Shown in pieces: positions 16,173-24,898 of a stretch of DNA of 64,000 nt (position 1 is the first letter of the stretch; every line of letters starts with the position of its first letter). The stretch lies in contig JAJDCP010000056.1 of assembly GCA_029260765.1 (NCBI GenBank), forward strand, positions 62,001-126,000, read 5' to 3'. Origin of the DNA: Planctomycetota bacterium. Its GTDB lineage: Bacteria; Planctomycetota; J058; JAJDCP01. The notes beneath the pieces are model-generated. The model saw only the letters and a list, made by a program, of their open reading frames with translations. It was not told where the DNA came from and searched no databases. The position numbers were made by a program, and so were the translations under genes.

Positions 16173-17228
16173 TCAGGGTCGCCCGCCGAGCAACCGCAAC
16201 AGCTTGCGGGCGATCCCAGTCAGCGCCAATCCGCCGGCAACCTCCCGGGTCTCCCAGCGCCAATCCTTGCCGACCGGTACCTCGCCTTGCAGCTGGCAGT
16301 CGAAGCCGTACACCTCGATGCGATGGTGCGTGATGCCATGCCGGCAACGCCAGCGCGGCTCCGTCGCGGGCGCCACGGCGAGCACCCCCGCCAGACCGGT
16401 GCGCAACTCTCCCGCCACAGGCGCGACGAGGTCACAACCCGGCAGCTCCCACATCCGTGCCAGACGTACGTTGGAACCCCGCCGCCGCAGCAACAAACGC
16501 CCAGCGCGCTGGATCACCGCCACACCGTGGATCACATCCACACGCGCCCGCCGCGCAGGCAACGCAGGCAGCAGCGCCTGTTGCCCTGTCCGCGCGGCCA
16601 CACAGCTCCCCCGCCAGGGACACAGCAGACAGTGCGGCCGTTTGCTGCAGACCAGCGCTCCCAGCTCCATCATGGCCTCGTTCCAACGCCCAGGCTGCTC
16701 GCGGTCGAGCAGCGCGGCGGCCAGCTCGCGGATACGTCGCTTGCCGGGCCCCTTGGTCGGATCGGCCTTGACCCCGAACAAACGAGCCAGGACCCGCACG
16801 ATGTTTCCGTCGACGGCGGCGTGGGGCAGCCCATGGGCCAGCGATAGAATCGCTGCGGCGGTGTACTCGCCGATGCCCGGCACCGCCAACGCCTCCTTCC
16901 AAGCGGTAGGAAAGTCCGCTCCGCGCCCGGCCAGAAAGCGCGCGCCTTTGAGCAGATTGCGGGCTCGGCGGTAGTAGCCCAGTCCTGACCACAGCTCGAG
17001 CACCTGCTCCTCACTGGCCGCCGCCAGCGCCGCGATGTCGGGAAAACGCGCCAGGAAGCGCTGGTAGTACGGAACCACCACCTCGACCCGGGTCTGCTGC
17101 AGCATCACCTCGGACACCCAGACACGGTAGGGCGTGCGGCGTTCCCGCCAGGGCAGCTCACGGCGCGCGCGCTCGAACCAGGCCAACAGCCCGCTCCGCA
17201 GGGCCTCAGCGTCCGCGGGCAGGCTCAC
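16173..17228 (-). CDS. mutY: A/G-specific adenine glycosylase MutY
   Basis: A 351-residue DNA glycosylase that removes adenine mispaired with 8-oxoguanine. The motif VSEVMLQQTRV (catalytic Glu40), the helix-hairpin-helix VPGIGEYTA (116-124) and Asp140 in AVDGNIVRV are intact. Four cysteines (194, 200, 203 and 209, spaced C-x6-C-x2-C-x5-C) bind the 4Fe-4S cluster. The C-terminal NUDIX-like 8-oxoG recognition domain (about residue 230 onward) is present, so the protein is complete. Its start overlaps the gspJ-like stop by four bases, so this repair gene is the last cistron of a secretion operon, an unusual partner. Confidence 0.95.
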   Translation of the reverse strand: MSLPADAEALRSGLLAWFERARRELPWRERRTPYRVWVSEVMLQQTRVEVVVPYYQRFLARFPDIAALAAASEEQVLELWSGLGYYRRARNLLKGARFLAGRGADFPTAWKEALAVPGIGEYTAAAILSLAHGLPHAAVDGNIVRVLARLFGVKADPTKGPGKRRIRELAAALLDREQPGRWNEAMMELGALVCSKRPHCLLCPWRGSCVAARTGQQALLPALPARRARVDVIHGVAVIQRAGRLLLRRRGSNVRLARMWELPGCDLVAPVAGELRTGLAGVLAVAPATEPRWRCRHGITHHRIEVYGFDCQLQGEVPVGKDWRWETREVAGGLALTGIARKLLRLLGGRP

Positions 17229-17872
17229 TGGGTCGGCTCTTCCTCTTCAGCGGCGCAGGGGATGAAGATCGTGGTGGTGAAGGCCCGGATGCGTTCGGGA
17301 TCGGCCCCTTGGGGCAACGCCTCAGCGTCGATCAGCTTCAGGGTGATCCGCACGGCCCAGGGCAGCTTGTCCGTCGCTTGCCAGTCCGACAACCAGGCGC
17401 CGTCGGCGGTCTGAAACTCCGGGGTGAACTCGAGGATGCGGTCGTAGACCTCGAAAGCCGTTCCCCCCTCGAAGGGTGTTTCATCCACGGGCGATTGCGT
17501 CCGCCGGTATAGCGTGTACAGCCCGTCGGAGTCGTCGGTCTCTTCGAGGATGTAGCTGACCTCGGTGGTCGAAGGCCGCACGCCCGTCTCGGGATCGGGC
17601 AAGCCGTCGCGGGTGGTGATGAAGTGCAGCTGCGGCTCGCTGCCCGACTGTCCCATGAAGCCGTTGTCCTGCTGATAGATGTAGCAGGCCTGCAGGTCGG
17701 CGCTCATGATGTTCAGAATGCCCGAAGCATACTTGGTCGCTTGCGTGCGCTCGGTGACCCGCCGCTCGGCGTCGATGATGCCGACCACCACTCCACCGAG
17801 CAGAGCGAAGACCAGCGCGGTCAGCGCGACCGCGAGCAAGACTTCGAGCAGGGTAAACCCGCGCCGCATCAC
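17225..17872 (-). CDS. gspJ: GspJ-like minor pseudopilin
   Basis: A 215-residue protein with a type IV prepilin leader: MMRRG|FTLLEVLLAVALTAL, cleaved after Gly5 with the conserved Glu at +5, followed by one hydrophobic helix. Length, acidic globular domain and position after gspG, H and I match GspJ, which with GspI and GspK forms the tip of the type II secretion pseudopilus. Overlaps of four bases with the gspI-like gene upstream and mutY downstream show a tight operon. No gspK follows; mutY takes its place. The J assignment rests mainly on order and length. Confidence 0.8.
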   Translation of the reverse strand: MMRRGFTLLEVLLAVALTALVFALLGGVVVGIIDAERRVTERTQATKYASGILNIMSADLQACYIYQQDNGFMGQSGSEPQLHFITTRDGLPDPETGVRPSTTEVSYILEETDDSDGLYTLYRRTQSPVDETPFEGGTAFEVYDRILEFTPEFQTADGAWLSDWQATDKLPWAVRITLKLIDAEALPQGADPERIRAFTTTIFIPCAAEEEEPTQ

Positions 17873-18240
17873 TCGGGCTCCCTGTAGCTCAAGAGCTCGA
17901 GCTCTTCAGTCTGCTCTTCGCCATTCTCGTCTTCGAGCGGGAAGCTGACCTTCAGCCGGATCTGGATGGCCTGCAGCACGCCGATCTCGACCGCCTGCTC
18001 CTCGAGATCCCAGGAGTAGCCGTTGTAGTCTTCGAACTCCCCGGAGCTACCCGACTGTTCGCCCAGCAGCACCTCGGAGAGCTTGCTCTGGGCGAGGTTC
18101 TTTGCGATGCGCCTGCGGTTGGTGTTGGCAGCGCGGATCATCTCGTTCGAGACGCCCCCGTAGATCGCCAGCAACGAGGTCGCGATGATGGCAACCGCGA
18201 TCATGATCTCGATCAGGAATCCGCCGCGCCGACTTCTCAT
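17869..18240 (-). CDS. gspI: GspI-like minor pseudopilin
   Basis: A 123-residue pseudopilin. The leader MRSRRGG|FLIEIMIAVAIIA is cleaved between Gly7 and Phe8 by prepilin peptidase. The usual FTLIE is shortened to FLIE, moving the conserved Glu from +5 to +4, which may matter for cleavage, methylation or docking. The short acidic C-terminal domain fits GspI. It overlaps its neighbours by four bases on each side. It probably helps nucleate the pseudopilus tip with GspJ. Confidence 0.78.
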   Translation of the reverse strand: MRSRRGGFLIEIMIAVAIIATSLLAIYGGVSNEMIRAANTNRRRIAKNLAQSKLSEVLLGEQSGSSGEFEDYNGYSWDLEEQAVEIGVLQAIQIRLKVSFPLEDENGEEQTEELELLSYREPE

Positions 18241-18770
18241 TCCAGCACCTTGAATTCCTGCTCGCCACGCGCCACTGAAGCGCTGCCGATGATCGCATTG
18301 AAACGGATGGAAACCGGCTCTGCGTCGATGTCTGTGCGTTCGAGGATCACGATGTGGCTGCCTTCGGTGCCCTTGGGAGTGAAGTAGATCTCCACCTCGC
18401 CGTTGGTCTCTTGCTCACCGCCGGGAAACTGCAGGCTGCGGATCTTGACGCTGCTGAGCACCTCGAACTTTTCCCCGAGAATCTCGTATTCCAGCTCCTG
18501 ACCGGGCGGCGCCCCCTCTTCGGGTTCGATGGGAATCATGATCCAGTATTCCTGGTTGTCGAGATCGTAGATCATCTTGTAGGGCTTGCCACGCCCAATA
18601 GCACCGCCCCGGGCCCACTCGACCGTCGCCCCCAACTGCCGCACCTGGCTCTGGAAGCGCCGCTTGGCGGTCACCCCGTCCATGTTCAGCGAGACGTAGG
18701 CAGCCATCAGGCCGAGGATGGCGATGACCATCATCAACTCGACCAGCGAGAATCCGCGTCGGGAGCGCAT
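18237..18770 (-). CDS. gspH: GspH-like pseudopilin
   Basis: A 177-residue pseudopilin with leader MRSRRG|FSLVELMMVIAILGLMA and a C-terminal beta-rich domain with hallmarks of GspH/FimT (KPYKMIYDLDNQEYWIMIP and HIVILERTDIDAEPVSIRF). GspH/FimT-type proteins sit near the pilus tip. ATG18770 was chosen because the leader is then six residues long; a longer frame upstream adds an unrelated 25 residues that overlap gspG. It follows gspG by four bases. Confidence 0.82.
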   Translation of the reverse strand: MRSRRGFSLVELMMVIAILGLMAAYVSLNMDGVTAKRRFQSQVRQLGATVEWARGGAIGRGKPYKMIYDLDNQEYWIMIPIEPEEGAPPGQELEYEILGEKFEVLSSVKIRSLQFPGGEQETNGEVEIYFTPKGTEGSHIVILERTDIDAEPVSIRFNAIIGSASVARGEQEFKVLE

Positions 18771-18774
18771 CGCG

Positions 18775-19218
18775 CTAGTTTTCCGGCTCGTACATCCAGA
18801 TGTCCTTATCCTCTTCGTCCCCGCCATCCTGGCCGTCAGCACCATAGCTGCAGACGTTGAACTTCTTGTTGCCTACGGGGTCGGACTCAAAGAACTGGTA
18901 CTCGCGCTTCCACGGGTCCATGGGGAACTGGTCGAGGTAGCCTTCGCCCTCGCTGATGCCGCCCCAGCCTTCGATGCCCGGGTCTTCGACCAGGTCGCGC
19001 AGCTCGCGGGGATACTCGAAGCAGTCTTCTTTGTAGAAGAAGATCGCCTTCTTGATCTGCTCGAGGTCCGCCCGCGCCTTGTTCTGGCGAGCTTTGATCG
19101 AAGCCCCGCCCAGGTTGAGGGCCACGATCGTGGCCAGCAGGCCGATGATGGCGACCACCACCATCAACTCGACCAACGAGAAACCGCGTCGGCGGCGGGC
19201 ATGAAAGCTGCGAAGCAT
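18775..19218 (-). CDS. gspG: Major pseudopilin GspG
   Basis: A 147-residue protein: leader ending RRRRG|FSLVELMVVVAIIGLLAT, hydrophobic helix, then the typical GspG body with FPMDPWKREYQFF and the C-terminal calcium loop CSYGADGQDGGDEEDKDIW. Calcium binding there stabilises the pseudopilus in known systems. GspG is the main subunit of the pseudopilus that pushes folded proteins through the secretin. AGGAG lies seven bases before the ATG. It lies ten bases downstream of gspF. Confidence 0.95.
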   Translation of the reverse strand: MLRSFHARRRRGFSLVELMVVVAIIGLLATIVALNLGGASIKARQNKARADLEQIKKAIFFYKEDCFEYPRELRDLVEDPGIEGWGGISEGEGYLDQFPMDPWKREYQFFESDPVGNKKFNVCSYGADGQDGGDEEDKDIWMYEPEN

Positions 19219-19228
19219 GTCAGATCTC

Positions 19229-20482
19229 CTAGAGTTTGCCGAAGTTCTGGACCAGCGGTAGGATCACGGCCAGAACGATGAATGCGACCACGCCGGCCAT
19301 CAGAATGATGATCACCGGCTCGATCATTGAGGTCAATTTCTGGGTGGTTACATCGATCTCTTCCTCGTAGACCTCGCTCACATTGGAGAGCATGGTCTCG
19401 AGCTGCCCGGTCTGTTCGCCGATCGCGATCATGTAGCCGACAACGGGCGGGAACATGCCGCTCTTCTTCAAGGGCGTCGAGATGTCTGTGCCCTCGACGA
19501 TGCGGTCGTGGATCTCGTCGATGGTCTTGGCCATCACCGCGTTGCCGACGATGTCCCGCAGGATCTTGAGGCAGTCGAGCGCCGGGATTCCGCTCTTGAG
19601 TAAGGTCGAGAAGGTGATCGCAAAGCGCGAGACGACCTGTTTGCGGAACAGGTCGCCGAACAGCGGCAACTTCAACTTGGTCGCATCGACCCAGTAGCGC
19701 CCTTTCTCCGTGCGTGCGAAGCTCGCGAAAGCCAGCGCTCCGGCAACCCCGGCGATCAGCATCGCCCACCAGTACATCGCGATGAAGTCGGAGGTGGCCT
19801 TCAGGATCTCGGTCGGCAGCGGCAGGCCTTCTTCTTCGCGGCCCTGTTTGTCGAGCACCACCAGAATGCGGGGCACCACGAAGCTGACCAGGAAGATGAT
19901 CACCCCGAAACCGATGAGGCTCATCAATGCCGGGTAGGCGAGCGCAGCGACCACCTTGTTCTTGACCCGCTGCTGTGATTGCAAGAAGCGCCCGGTCCGC
20001 TCAAGGATCGCATCGAGCGTACCCGAGGCTTCGCCGGCACGGATCATGTTGACATAGAGATCGTTGAACATGTGGGGATGGCGGGCAAGGCTGTCCGCGA
20101 AGGTCAGGCCGGAGCCGATGTCCTCGCGCACCTGACGTAGCACCAGCTCGACGTTCTTGTTGGTCGCCTGAGTGACCAACGCGTTGAGGCCGTCATTCAG
20201 CTGGATTCCGGCTCTGAGCAGGGTGGCCATCTGCAGGGTGAACGAAACCACCTCGGCCTTGTACGCCCGGCGGAACTTGAACGAAGGCAACTTGAAGCCG
20301 CCGCCGTTCGACGACCCGCCACGTTTTGTGGCCGGCGCTCGGTGCTCGACCTGGTTCATGCGCACGACGTGGATCTTGCGGACCCGCAACTTTTCGCGTG
20401 CGTCCTTGGCGGTGTCGGCATCGACGATGCCGGTGGTCTCTCCGCCTTTTTCAGTCAATGCGACATATTGGAACACCGGCAT
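19229..20482 (-). CDS. gspF: Type II secretion inner-membrane platform protein GspF
   Basis: A 417-residue GspF/PilC protein. It has two cytoplasmic six-helix domains (residues about 75-195 and 280-400), each followed by membrane helices (ALMSLIGFGVIIFLVSFVVP, and VIIILMAGVVAFIVLAVILP near the C-terminus). The conserved SFTLQMATLLRAGIQLNDGL and FSTLLKSGIPALDCLKIL motifs are present. GspF couples GspE to pseudopilin assembly. The gene lies 81 bases downstream of gspE and ten bases before gspG. It is paralogous to the gene at 29512-30726. Confidence 0.95.
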   Translation of the reverse strand: MPVFQYVALTEKGGETTGIVDADTAKDAREKLRVRKIHVVRMNQVEHRAPATKRGGSSNGGGFKLPSFKFRRAYKAEVVSFTLQMATLLRAGIQLNDGLNALVTQATNKNVELVLRQVREDIGSGLTFADSLARHPHMFNDLYVNMIRAGEASGTLDAILERTGRFLQSQQRVKNKVVAALAYPALMSLIGFGVIIFLVSFVVPRILVVLDKQGREEEGLPLPTEILKATSDFIAMYWWAMLIAGVAGALAFASFARTEKGRYWVDATKLKLPLFGDLFRKQVVSRFAITFSTLLKSGIPALDCLKILRDIVGNAVMAKTIDEIHDRIVEGTDISTPLKKSGMFPPVVGYMIAIGEQTGQLETMLSNVSEVYEEEIDVTTQKLTSMIEPVIIILMAGVVAFIVLAVILPLVQNFGKL

Positions 20483-20563
20483 CGGGCGACTCCAGTTGTG
20501 CTCCGGAACACTGTTGGGACGGCTGCGGCCCTCTCAAGGTTCAGCCGATTGCCATGCGAGTTG

Positions 20564-22267
20564 TCATGCGAGATCTGCCTGCGTCACACGCAGCACCTCT
20601 TCGATGGTCGTCTGCCCATCGAGCACTTTGCGCGCGCCGTCCATGCGCATCGAGGGCACTCCGCGTTCGATGGCTGCGGCCTTGATCTTCGAGGCCCCTA
20701 CGCGCGCGATCACCTGGCGCCGGACCTCGTCGCCGATCGGCAGAATCTCATAGATGGCGGTCCGCTTCTGGTAGCCGGTGTTCAGGCAGGTATCACACCC
20801 CATCCCGACCCACAGCACACCGTCGTGGAGATCTTCCATTTGCAGGTTGATCTCTGCCAACTCGGGCTCTGTGGGCTCGTACTCAGACTTGCAGTCGGGA
20901 CAGATCAGCCGCACCAGACGCTGGGCGATCACGGCGATGAGCGAGCTGGCCACCAGGTACGGCTCGATGCCGATATCAAGCAGACGGGTGACAGCGCTGG
21001 CCGCGTCGTTGGTGTGCAGGGTCGAGAAGACCAAGTGGCCGGTCAGGGCGGCCTGGATGGAGATGCGGGCGGTCTCGATATCACGGATCTCACCGACCAT
21101 CATCACGTCGGGGTCCTGGCGCAGCAATGAGCGCAAGCCGGCCGCGAAGGTCAGGCCCTTCTTGTTGCTGACCTGAATCTGGCTGACGGCCGGCAGCTGA
21201 TACTCGATCGGGTCCTCGATGGTGATGATGTTCTTCTCTTGCGAGTTCATCCGGGTCAGGGTCGCATAGAGTGTGGTCGTCTTACCCGAGCCGGTGGGGC
21301 CGGTGACCAGCACGATGCCGTGACTGTAGCCGACCAGGCGGTTGATCAGCTCGAAGTGGGATGTGCTGAGGCCGATCTCTTCGAGCGAAAACACCTCCTG
21401 GGTCTTGTCGAGCAGACGGAAGACGATGCGCTCGCCGAAGGCGGTGGGAACACTCGAGATACGCAGGTCGACCTCGCCATCTCCGACCCGCACGGCCGCG
21501 CGTCCGTCTTGCGGCAGGCGACGCTCGGCGATGTCCATCTTGCCCATCACCTTGACGCGGCTGATCAGCGCATCCTGCACCTTTTTGGGGATGGTCTTCA
21601 TGTTGTACAGGATGCCGTCGATGCGGAAACGCACGACCACCGAGTCGGTGAACGGCTGCAGGTGGATGTCCGATGCACGGGTCTTGATGGCCTCGAAGAT
21701 GATGCTGTTGAGCAGGCGGATGATCGGGGCCTTGTTGGCGATGTCGAGCACATCTTCGGCATCCGCCTCCATGTCCACCTGCATCAGCATCTCGTCGTCT
21801 TCGATGCCCTCGAGCATCTCATCGACGCCGTCGACGCTCTTCTGGTAGCCACGGTTGATCAGCTGGGTGATCTCCGCCTTCGTGGCCAGGACCGGCTCGA
21901 TCTCGGCCTCGAGCATGCTCGACAGGTCGTCCATGGGATAGACATCGAGCGGGTCGCAGGTCGCGACCACATACAAACCAGGCGCCTCGCGCACCGCGAC
22001 CAGGTTGTGGCTGCGCGCCACCTGCGCCGGCACAAGCCGCACGAATTCTTCGGGCACGTGGAAATCGCTCAGCGAGGGAAAGAACGGCACGCCCGAGATC
22101 TTGTGGTAGACCCGCAGGAAGTCGAGCTCACCGACGTAGCCCTTCTCGCGCAGGATACGGCCGATGCTGTGGCCTGATTCGTTCTCTTCATTCAAGCACT
22201 CTTCGACGTTCTCGGCGGTCAAAAGGCCGCGCTTCTTCAAGACCTTGAACAAGCGGTGTTTGATCAT
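20564..22267 (-). CDS. gspE: Type II secretion/pilus assembly ATPase GspE (PilB-like), first copy
   Basis: A 567-residue hexameric ATPase. The N-terminal MshEN/N1E domain (about residues 1-150) is followed by N2E and the catalytic domain, with Walker A GPTGSGKT (323-330), an Asp box near 350 and Walker B DPDVMMVGEIRD (385-396). Zinc-binding cysteines are 456, 459, 491 and 494 (CPDC and CDTC). It powers pseudopilus assembly from the cytoplasm. ATG22267 is chosen; an upstream frame adds 16 unrelated residues. It is the first gene of the minus-strand operon and diverges from the second secretion operon. Confidence 0.95.
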   Translation of the reverse strand: MIKHRLFKVLKKRGLLTAENVEECLNEENESGHSIGRILREKGYVGELDFLRVYHKISGVPFFPSLSDFHVPEEFVRLVPAQVARSHNLVAVREAPGLYVVATCDPLDVYPMDDLSSMLEAEIEPVLATKAEITQLINRGYQKSVDGVDEMLEGIEDDEMLMQVDMEADAEDVLDIANKAPIIRLLNSIIFEAIKTRASDIHLQPFTDSVVVRFRIDGILYNMKTIPKKVQDALISRVKVMGKMDIAERRLPQDGRAAVRVGDGEVDLRISSVPTAFGERIVFRLLDKTQEVFSLEEIGLSTSHFELINRLVGYSHGIVLVTGPTGSGKTTTLYATLTRMNSQEKNIITIEDPIEYQLPAVSQIQVSNKKGLTFAAGLRSLLRQDPDVMMVGEIRDIETARISIQAALTGHLVFSTLHTNDAASAVTRLLDIGIEPYLVASSLIAVIAQRLVRLICPDCKSEYEPTEPELAEINLQMEDLHDGVLWVGMGCDTCLNTGYQKRTAIYEILPIGDEVRRQVIARVGASKIKAAAIERGVPSMRMDGARKVLDGQTTIEEVLRVTQADLA

Positions 22268-22495
22268 GGGAATCCCTGGCTGTGCGGGCAGGCGTCTGCT
22301 TTGCCAGGCTAGCATTCATGCGGCGTCCCAACAAGAGCTTTGCAGCTTGGACGCATCGAGCCGTGGCGGAGTTCAGCCCGAAAGAAATGCTTAGCCTCTC
22401 AAATACTTTGATTAAATATCTTGATTGACTAATGTTTTAGTACACTATGAATTTAGGAAGACTAATCAAAACTCAAGCCCCGAGGAGATGCACCG
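22268..22495. promoter_or_regulatory. Divergent promoter region between the two secretion operons
   Basis: This 228-base gap separates gspE (leftward) and the first pseudopilin gene (rightward). About 22390-22475 is strikingly AT-rich for this genome and holds several TTGATT/TTGACT-like hexamers (22408, 22421 and 22425) and -10-like TAATGT (22430) and TATGAA (22446). A rightward sigma-70-type promoter is likely here, but the exact boxes cannot be fixed. GAGGAG at about 22483-22488 is the ribosome site of the rightward gene. Shared control of both operons from this segment is a reasonable inference. Confidence 0.5.
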
Positions 22496-23359
22496 ATGCG
22501 GAGCCAAACCGGATTCACCCTGCTCGAGCTGCTGGTCGTGGTGGCCATTCTGGCAACCATCGCTGGCGCGTTGATCGTGGCGTACGACGGCCTGGATGTC
22601 CAAGCCGAGAAAGGTGTCGCCACCTTCAATATCGCCGGCCTCGACCAGGCGATGCGCACCTACAAGTTGGTCAACAAAGGGTATCCAGACGACTTCGACG
22701 GTCTGGTGGTCCAGAACACGGCGCTGAGCAGCGCCGAGCAAGCCAGCTCTGGCGGCTGGCTCGCCATGCTGCCCGCACAGTTGGCAGGCAGCGACGGCGA
22801 CAGCCTGACCGCCGACGGCAAGCTGCGTTTCCACGCCCTGAGCCAGGACGGCGTCGACGCCCTGACCGCCGCCGGCATCGAGAAAATCCGCGTCATCCAA
22901 CAGAACAACAACGGAGTGAGCTCGATCCCCAACCGCGTCTTCGATGATCCCAGCCGCGGTCGCGGTGTCCAGATCTCGCTGGCGAGCGGAGTTGTGGTGC
23001 CAGTGATCGAAGATGCAGTCTCCAACCTCAGCGCCAGCAGCAGCCAACGTCTCGAAGACATCGCGGGGCTCGACGCCGACCTCGGACACCTGGTGGTCTG
23101 TTTCGGCGTGGGCAATAACAGCAGTCTGGTAGGTGAGTCTGGCAAGGGCACGCTGGCCGAAGCCCCGATCTACGCCTCGTCGGCCAAGGACGAGTACAGC
23201 CGCTTCCTGGTCTTGTTCCACCTGGCGACCGACCAGAACGACGATGGCAGCTTCGACCCAGGCGAGTATCTCGGCAGCGCACGCTACCTGGCGATTCTCG
23301 ACACCTTCGGCGACTGGTACGACGAAGAGTATGCCGAATACACCGGTCAGAAGGAGTAG
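22496..23359 (+). CDS. Pseudopilin with EF-hand-like calcium loop
   Basis: A 287-residue prepilin: leader MRSQTG|FTLLELLVVVAILA, cleaved after Gly6 with Glu at +5, and a hydrophobic helix, followed by a large globular part. Near the C-terminus DQNDDGSFDPGE (246-257) fits a canonical EF-hand loop (Asp, Asn, Asp, Gly, Asp and Glu at the coordinating spacing). It is much longer than GspG (about 145 residues), so it may be a GspK-like or specialised subunit. GAGGAG precedes the ATG. First gene of the rightward operon, seven bases before the next. Confidence 0.85.
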   Translation: MRSQTGFTLLELLVVVAILATIAGALIVAYDGLDVQAEKGVATFNIAGLDQAMRTYKLVNKGYPDDFDGLVVQNTALSSAEQASSGGWLAMLPAQLAGSDGDSLTADGKLRFHALSQDGVDALTAAGIEKIRVIQQNNNGVSSIPNRVFDDPSRGRGVQISLASGVVVPVIEDAVSNLSASSSQRLEDIAGLDADLGHLVVCFGVGNNSSLVGESGKGTLAEAPIYASSAKDEYSRFLVLFHLATDQNDDGSFDPGEYLGSARYLAILDTFGDWYDEEYAEYTGQKE

Positions 23360-23366
23360 CCGGTCG

Positions 23367-24053
23367 ATGGCGCGGCGTGCTTTCAGTTTGCTCGAGTTGC
23401 TGGTCACACTCGCCATCGTCGCCAGCCTGGCGGGGGTGGTGCTCATCAACCTCAGCGGTGTACAACACGCCGCCAGCTCCCATCTCAGCCTGCAGCGTCT
23501 CGAGCGACTGCGTCAAGCGCTGCTGCGCTTCCACAGCGACACCGGCCATTTTCCAGGCTCAGGCCCCTTTGCCCTGGCAGAAGATGGCGTCCCTGGGGAG
23601 GTCGCGACCCCCGACGCGGGCAGCATCTGGTTCCGCTGCCCAGCCAACCTCGAGCAGCTGTACCGGCAGCCGCAGTCCGCCGATGGAAAGCCCGTCCTGC
23701 CCTTCAACCCCGACAGCGGGCGCGGCTGGCGCGGCCCCTACCTCGAGCCGGGTCTCGAGTGGCGGGTCCAGCTGGGAGCTGGACTGGCGCCCAACGGCGT
23801 CGGCTCTCCCCAAGATGGCGACCTGCTCAGCGACGTGCCTTGCCTGCCGGATGCATGGGAACATGGGCGCTTGGCTGGGACGACCTTGGAAGTCTCACTG
23901 GCGCGCGGCTCCGCAGGAGCGGTGAGCGGCGGCCGACCGATCCTTCTGTTCCGGCAGGGCGACAGCCTCTGGCTGGTCTCTTGCGGAGCAGACGGACGCT
24001 ATGGCAGCCCCGCCGCCGACGCCGACAACCTCGTGCTGGAGCTATCGCGATGA
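23367..24053 (+). CDS. Pseudopilin, second in rightward operon
   Basis: A 228-residue prepilin-like protein: MARRA|FSLLELLVTLAIVASLAG. The residue before the cleavage site is Ala rather than Gly, which prepilin peptidases tolerate less well; Glu at +5 is present. The globular part holds the pseudopilin-like features RLRQALLRFHSDTGHFPG and GWRGPYLEP. ATG23367 follows the previous stop by seven bases. A longer frame opening upstream is an artefact in another gene's coding region. Its stop overlaps the next start (ATGA). Confidence 0.82.
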   Translation: MARRAFSLLELLVTLAIVASLAGVVLINLSGVQHAASSHLSLQRLERLRQALLRFHSDTGHFPGSGPFALAEDGVPGEVATPDAGSIWFRCPANLEQLYRQPQSADGKPVLPFNPDSGRGWRGPYLEPGLEWRVQLGAGLAPNGVGSPQDGDLLSDVPCLPDAWEHGRLAGTTLEVSLARGSAGAVSGGRPILLFRQGDSLWLVSCGADGRYGSPAADADNLVLELSR

Positions 24054-24898
24054 AGGGCTTCACGCTGCTCGAGCTGTTGATCGTAGTGTTTCTGCTGTCG
24101 ATGGTCGCCCTCTCTGCGGCCTCCTTCCTCAGCGAGGTCGACGATCAACTGCGGTACGAGGACAGCCTGGCGCGTATCGCCAACGTGCGCGAGGCCGCCC
24201 TCGGACGGACTCTGACTGTCGACGGCCGGCCGCTGCTCAGCGGCTTCGTCAGCGACATCGGCCGGCTGCCCGACAGCCTGGCTGAGTTGTTGCGGCCCGG
24301 TCCCCTGCCCAGCTACGCCTTCGACCCCGCCACAGGCCTGGCGGCCGGCTGGCGCGGGCCCTATCTCGACGTGCTGCCCGAGCTGCTCAGCGGTCAGCGT
24401 CATCTGCGCGACGGCTGGGGCAACGACCTGCTCTTGAGCCGCGCTGGCACCGACCTGGATACCTCGCTGCGTGTGCAGAGCCGCGGCGGCAGCGAGGGAA
24501 TCTATGCCCAGCGCTTCCCCGCCGATCCCCAGTGGCTGATCCAGCCGTCCGACTACCGCCTGCAGGCCGACACCCTGCAGCTCTGGCTGTGGAACTTCAC
24601 GGGCGCCGACACCAGCTTCGCCAGCCTTGGCGATTCGCTGCGGGTTGAGCTGGCCGCGCCCGTAAACGGCGCCGTCGCAAGCAACTTCGCGACCAGCCTG
24701 ACAATACCCGTGCCCGAAACGCGGGTGGCCCCCGGACGCCGGTTGGGGCTGCGCATGCCCTTTGCACAAGCTCTGCGCGTGCCGCAGGGCCGCTGCGCCT
24801 GGCGGGCCAGCGACGAAACGGGCACCGCCCTGGCGAGCTGGAGGCAGTTTCAGGTTCTCCCGCGCACCTCTCTGGAGTTGGACTGGGAGGTACGATGA
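24050..24898 (+). CDS. Pseudopilin, third in rightward operon
   Basis: A 282-residue prepilin with a very short leader, MKG|FTLLELLIVVFLLSMVAL, and Glu at +5. The body contains GWRGPYLDVLPELLSG and DGWGNDLLLSR, motifs shared with the previous gene and GspG-type pseudopilins. The C-terminal half is a beta-rich extension without a recognised family. It overlaps both neighbours by four bases. Its size suggests a tip or adapter subunit rather than the major subunit. Confidence 0.82.
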   Translation: MKGFTLLELLIVVFLLSMVALSAASFLSEVDDQLRYEDSLARIANVREAALGRTLTVDGRPLLSGFVSDIGRLPDSLAELLRPGPLPSYAFDPATGLAAGWRGPYLDVLPELLSGQRHLRDGWGNDLLLSRAGTDLDTSLRVQSRGGSEGIYAQRFPADPQWLIQPSDYRLQADTLQLWLWNFTGADTSFASLGDSLRVELAAPVNGAVASNFATSLTIPVPETRVAPGRRLGLRMPFAQALRVPQGRCAWRASDETGTALASWRQFQVLPRTSLELDWEVR

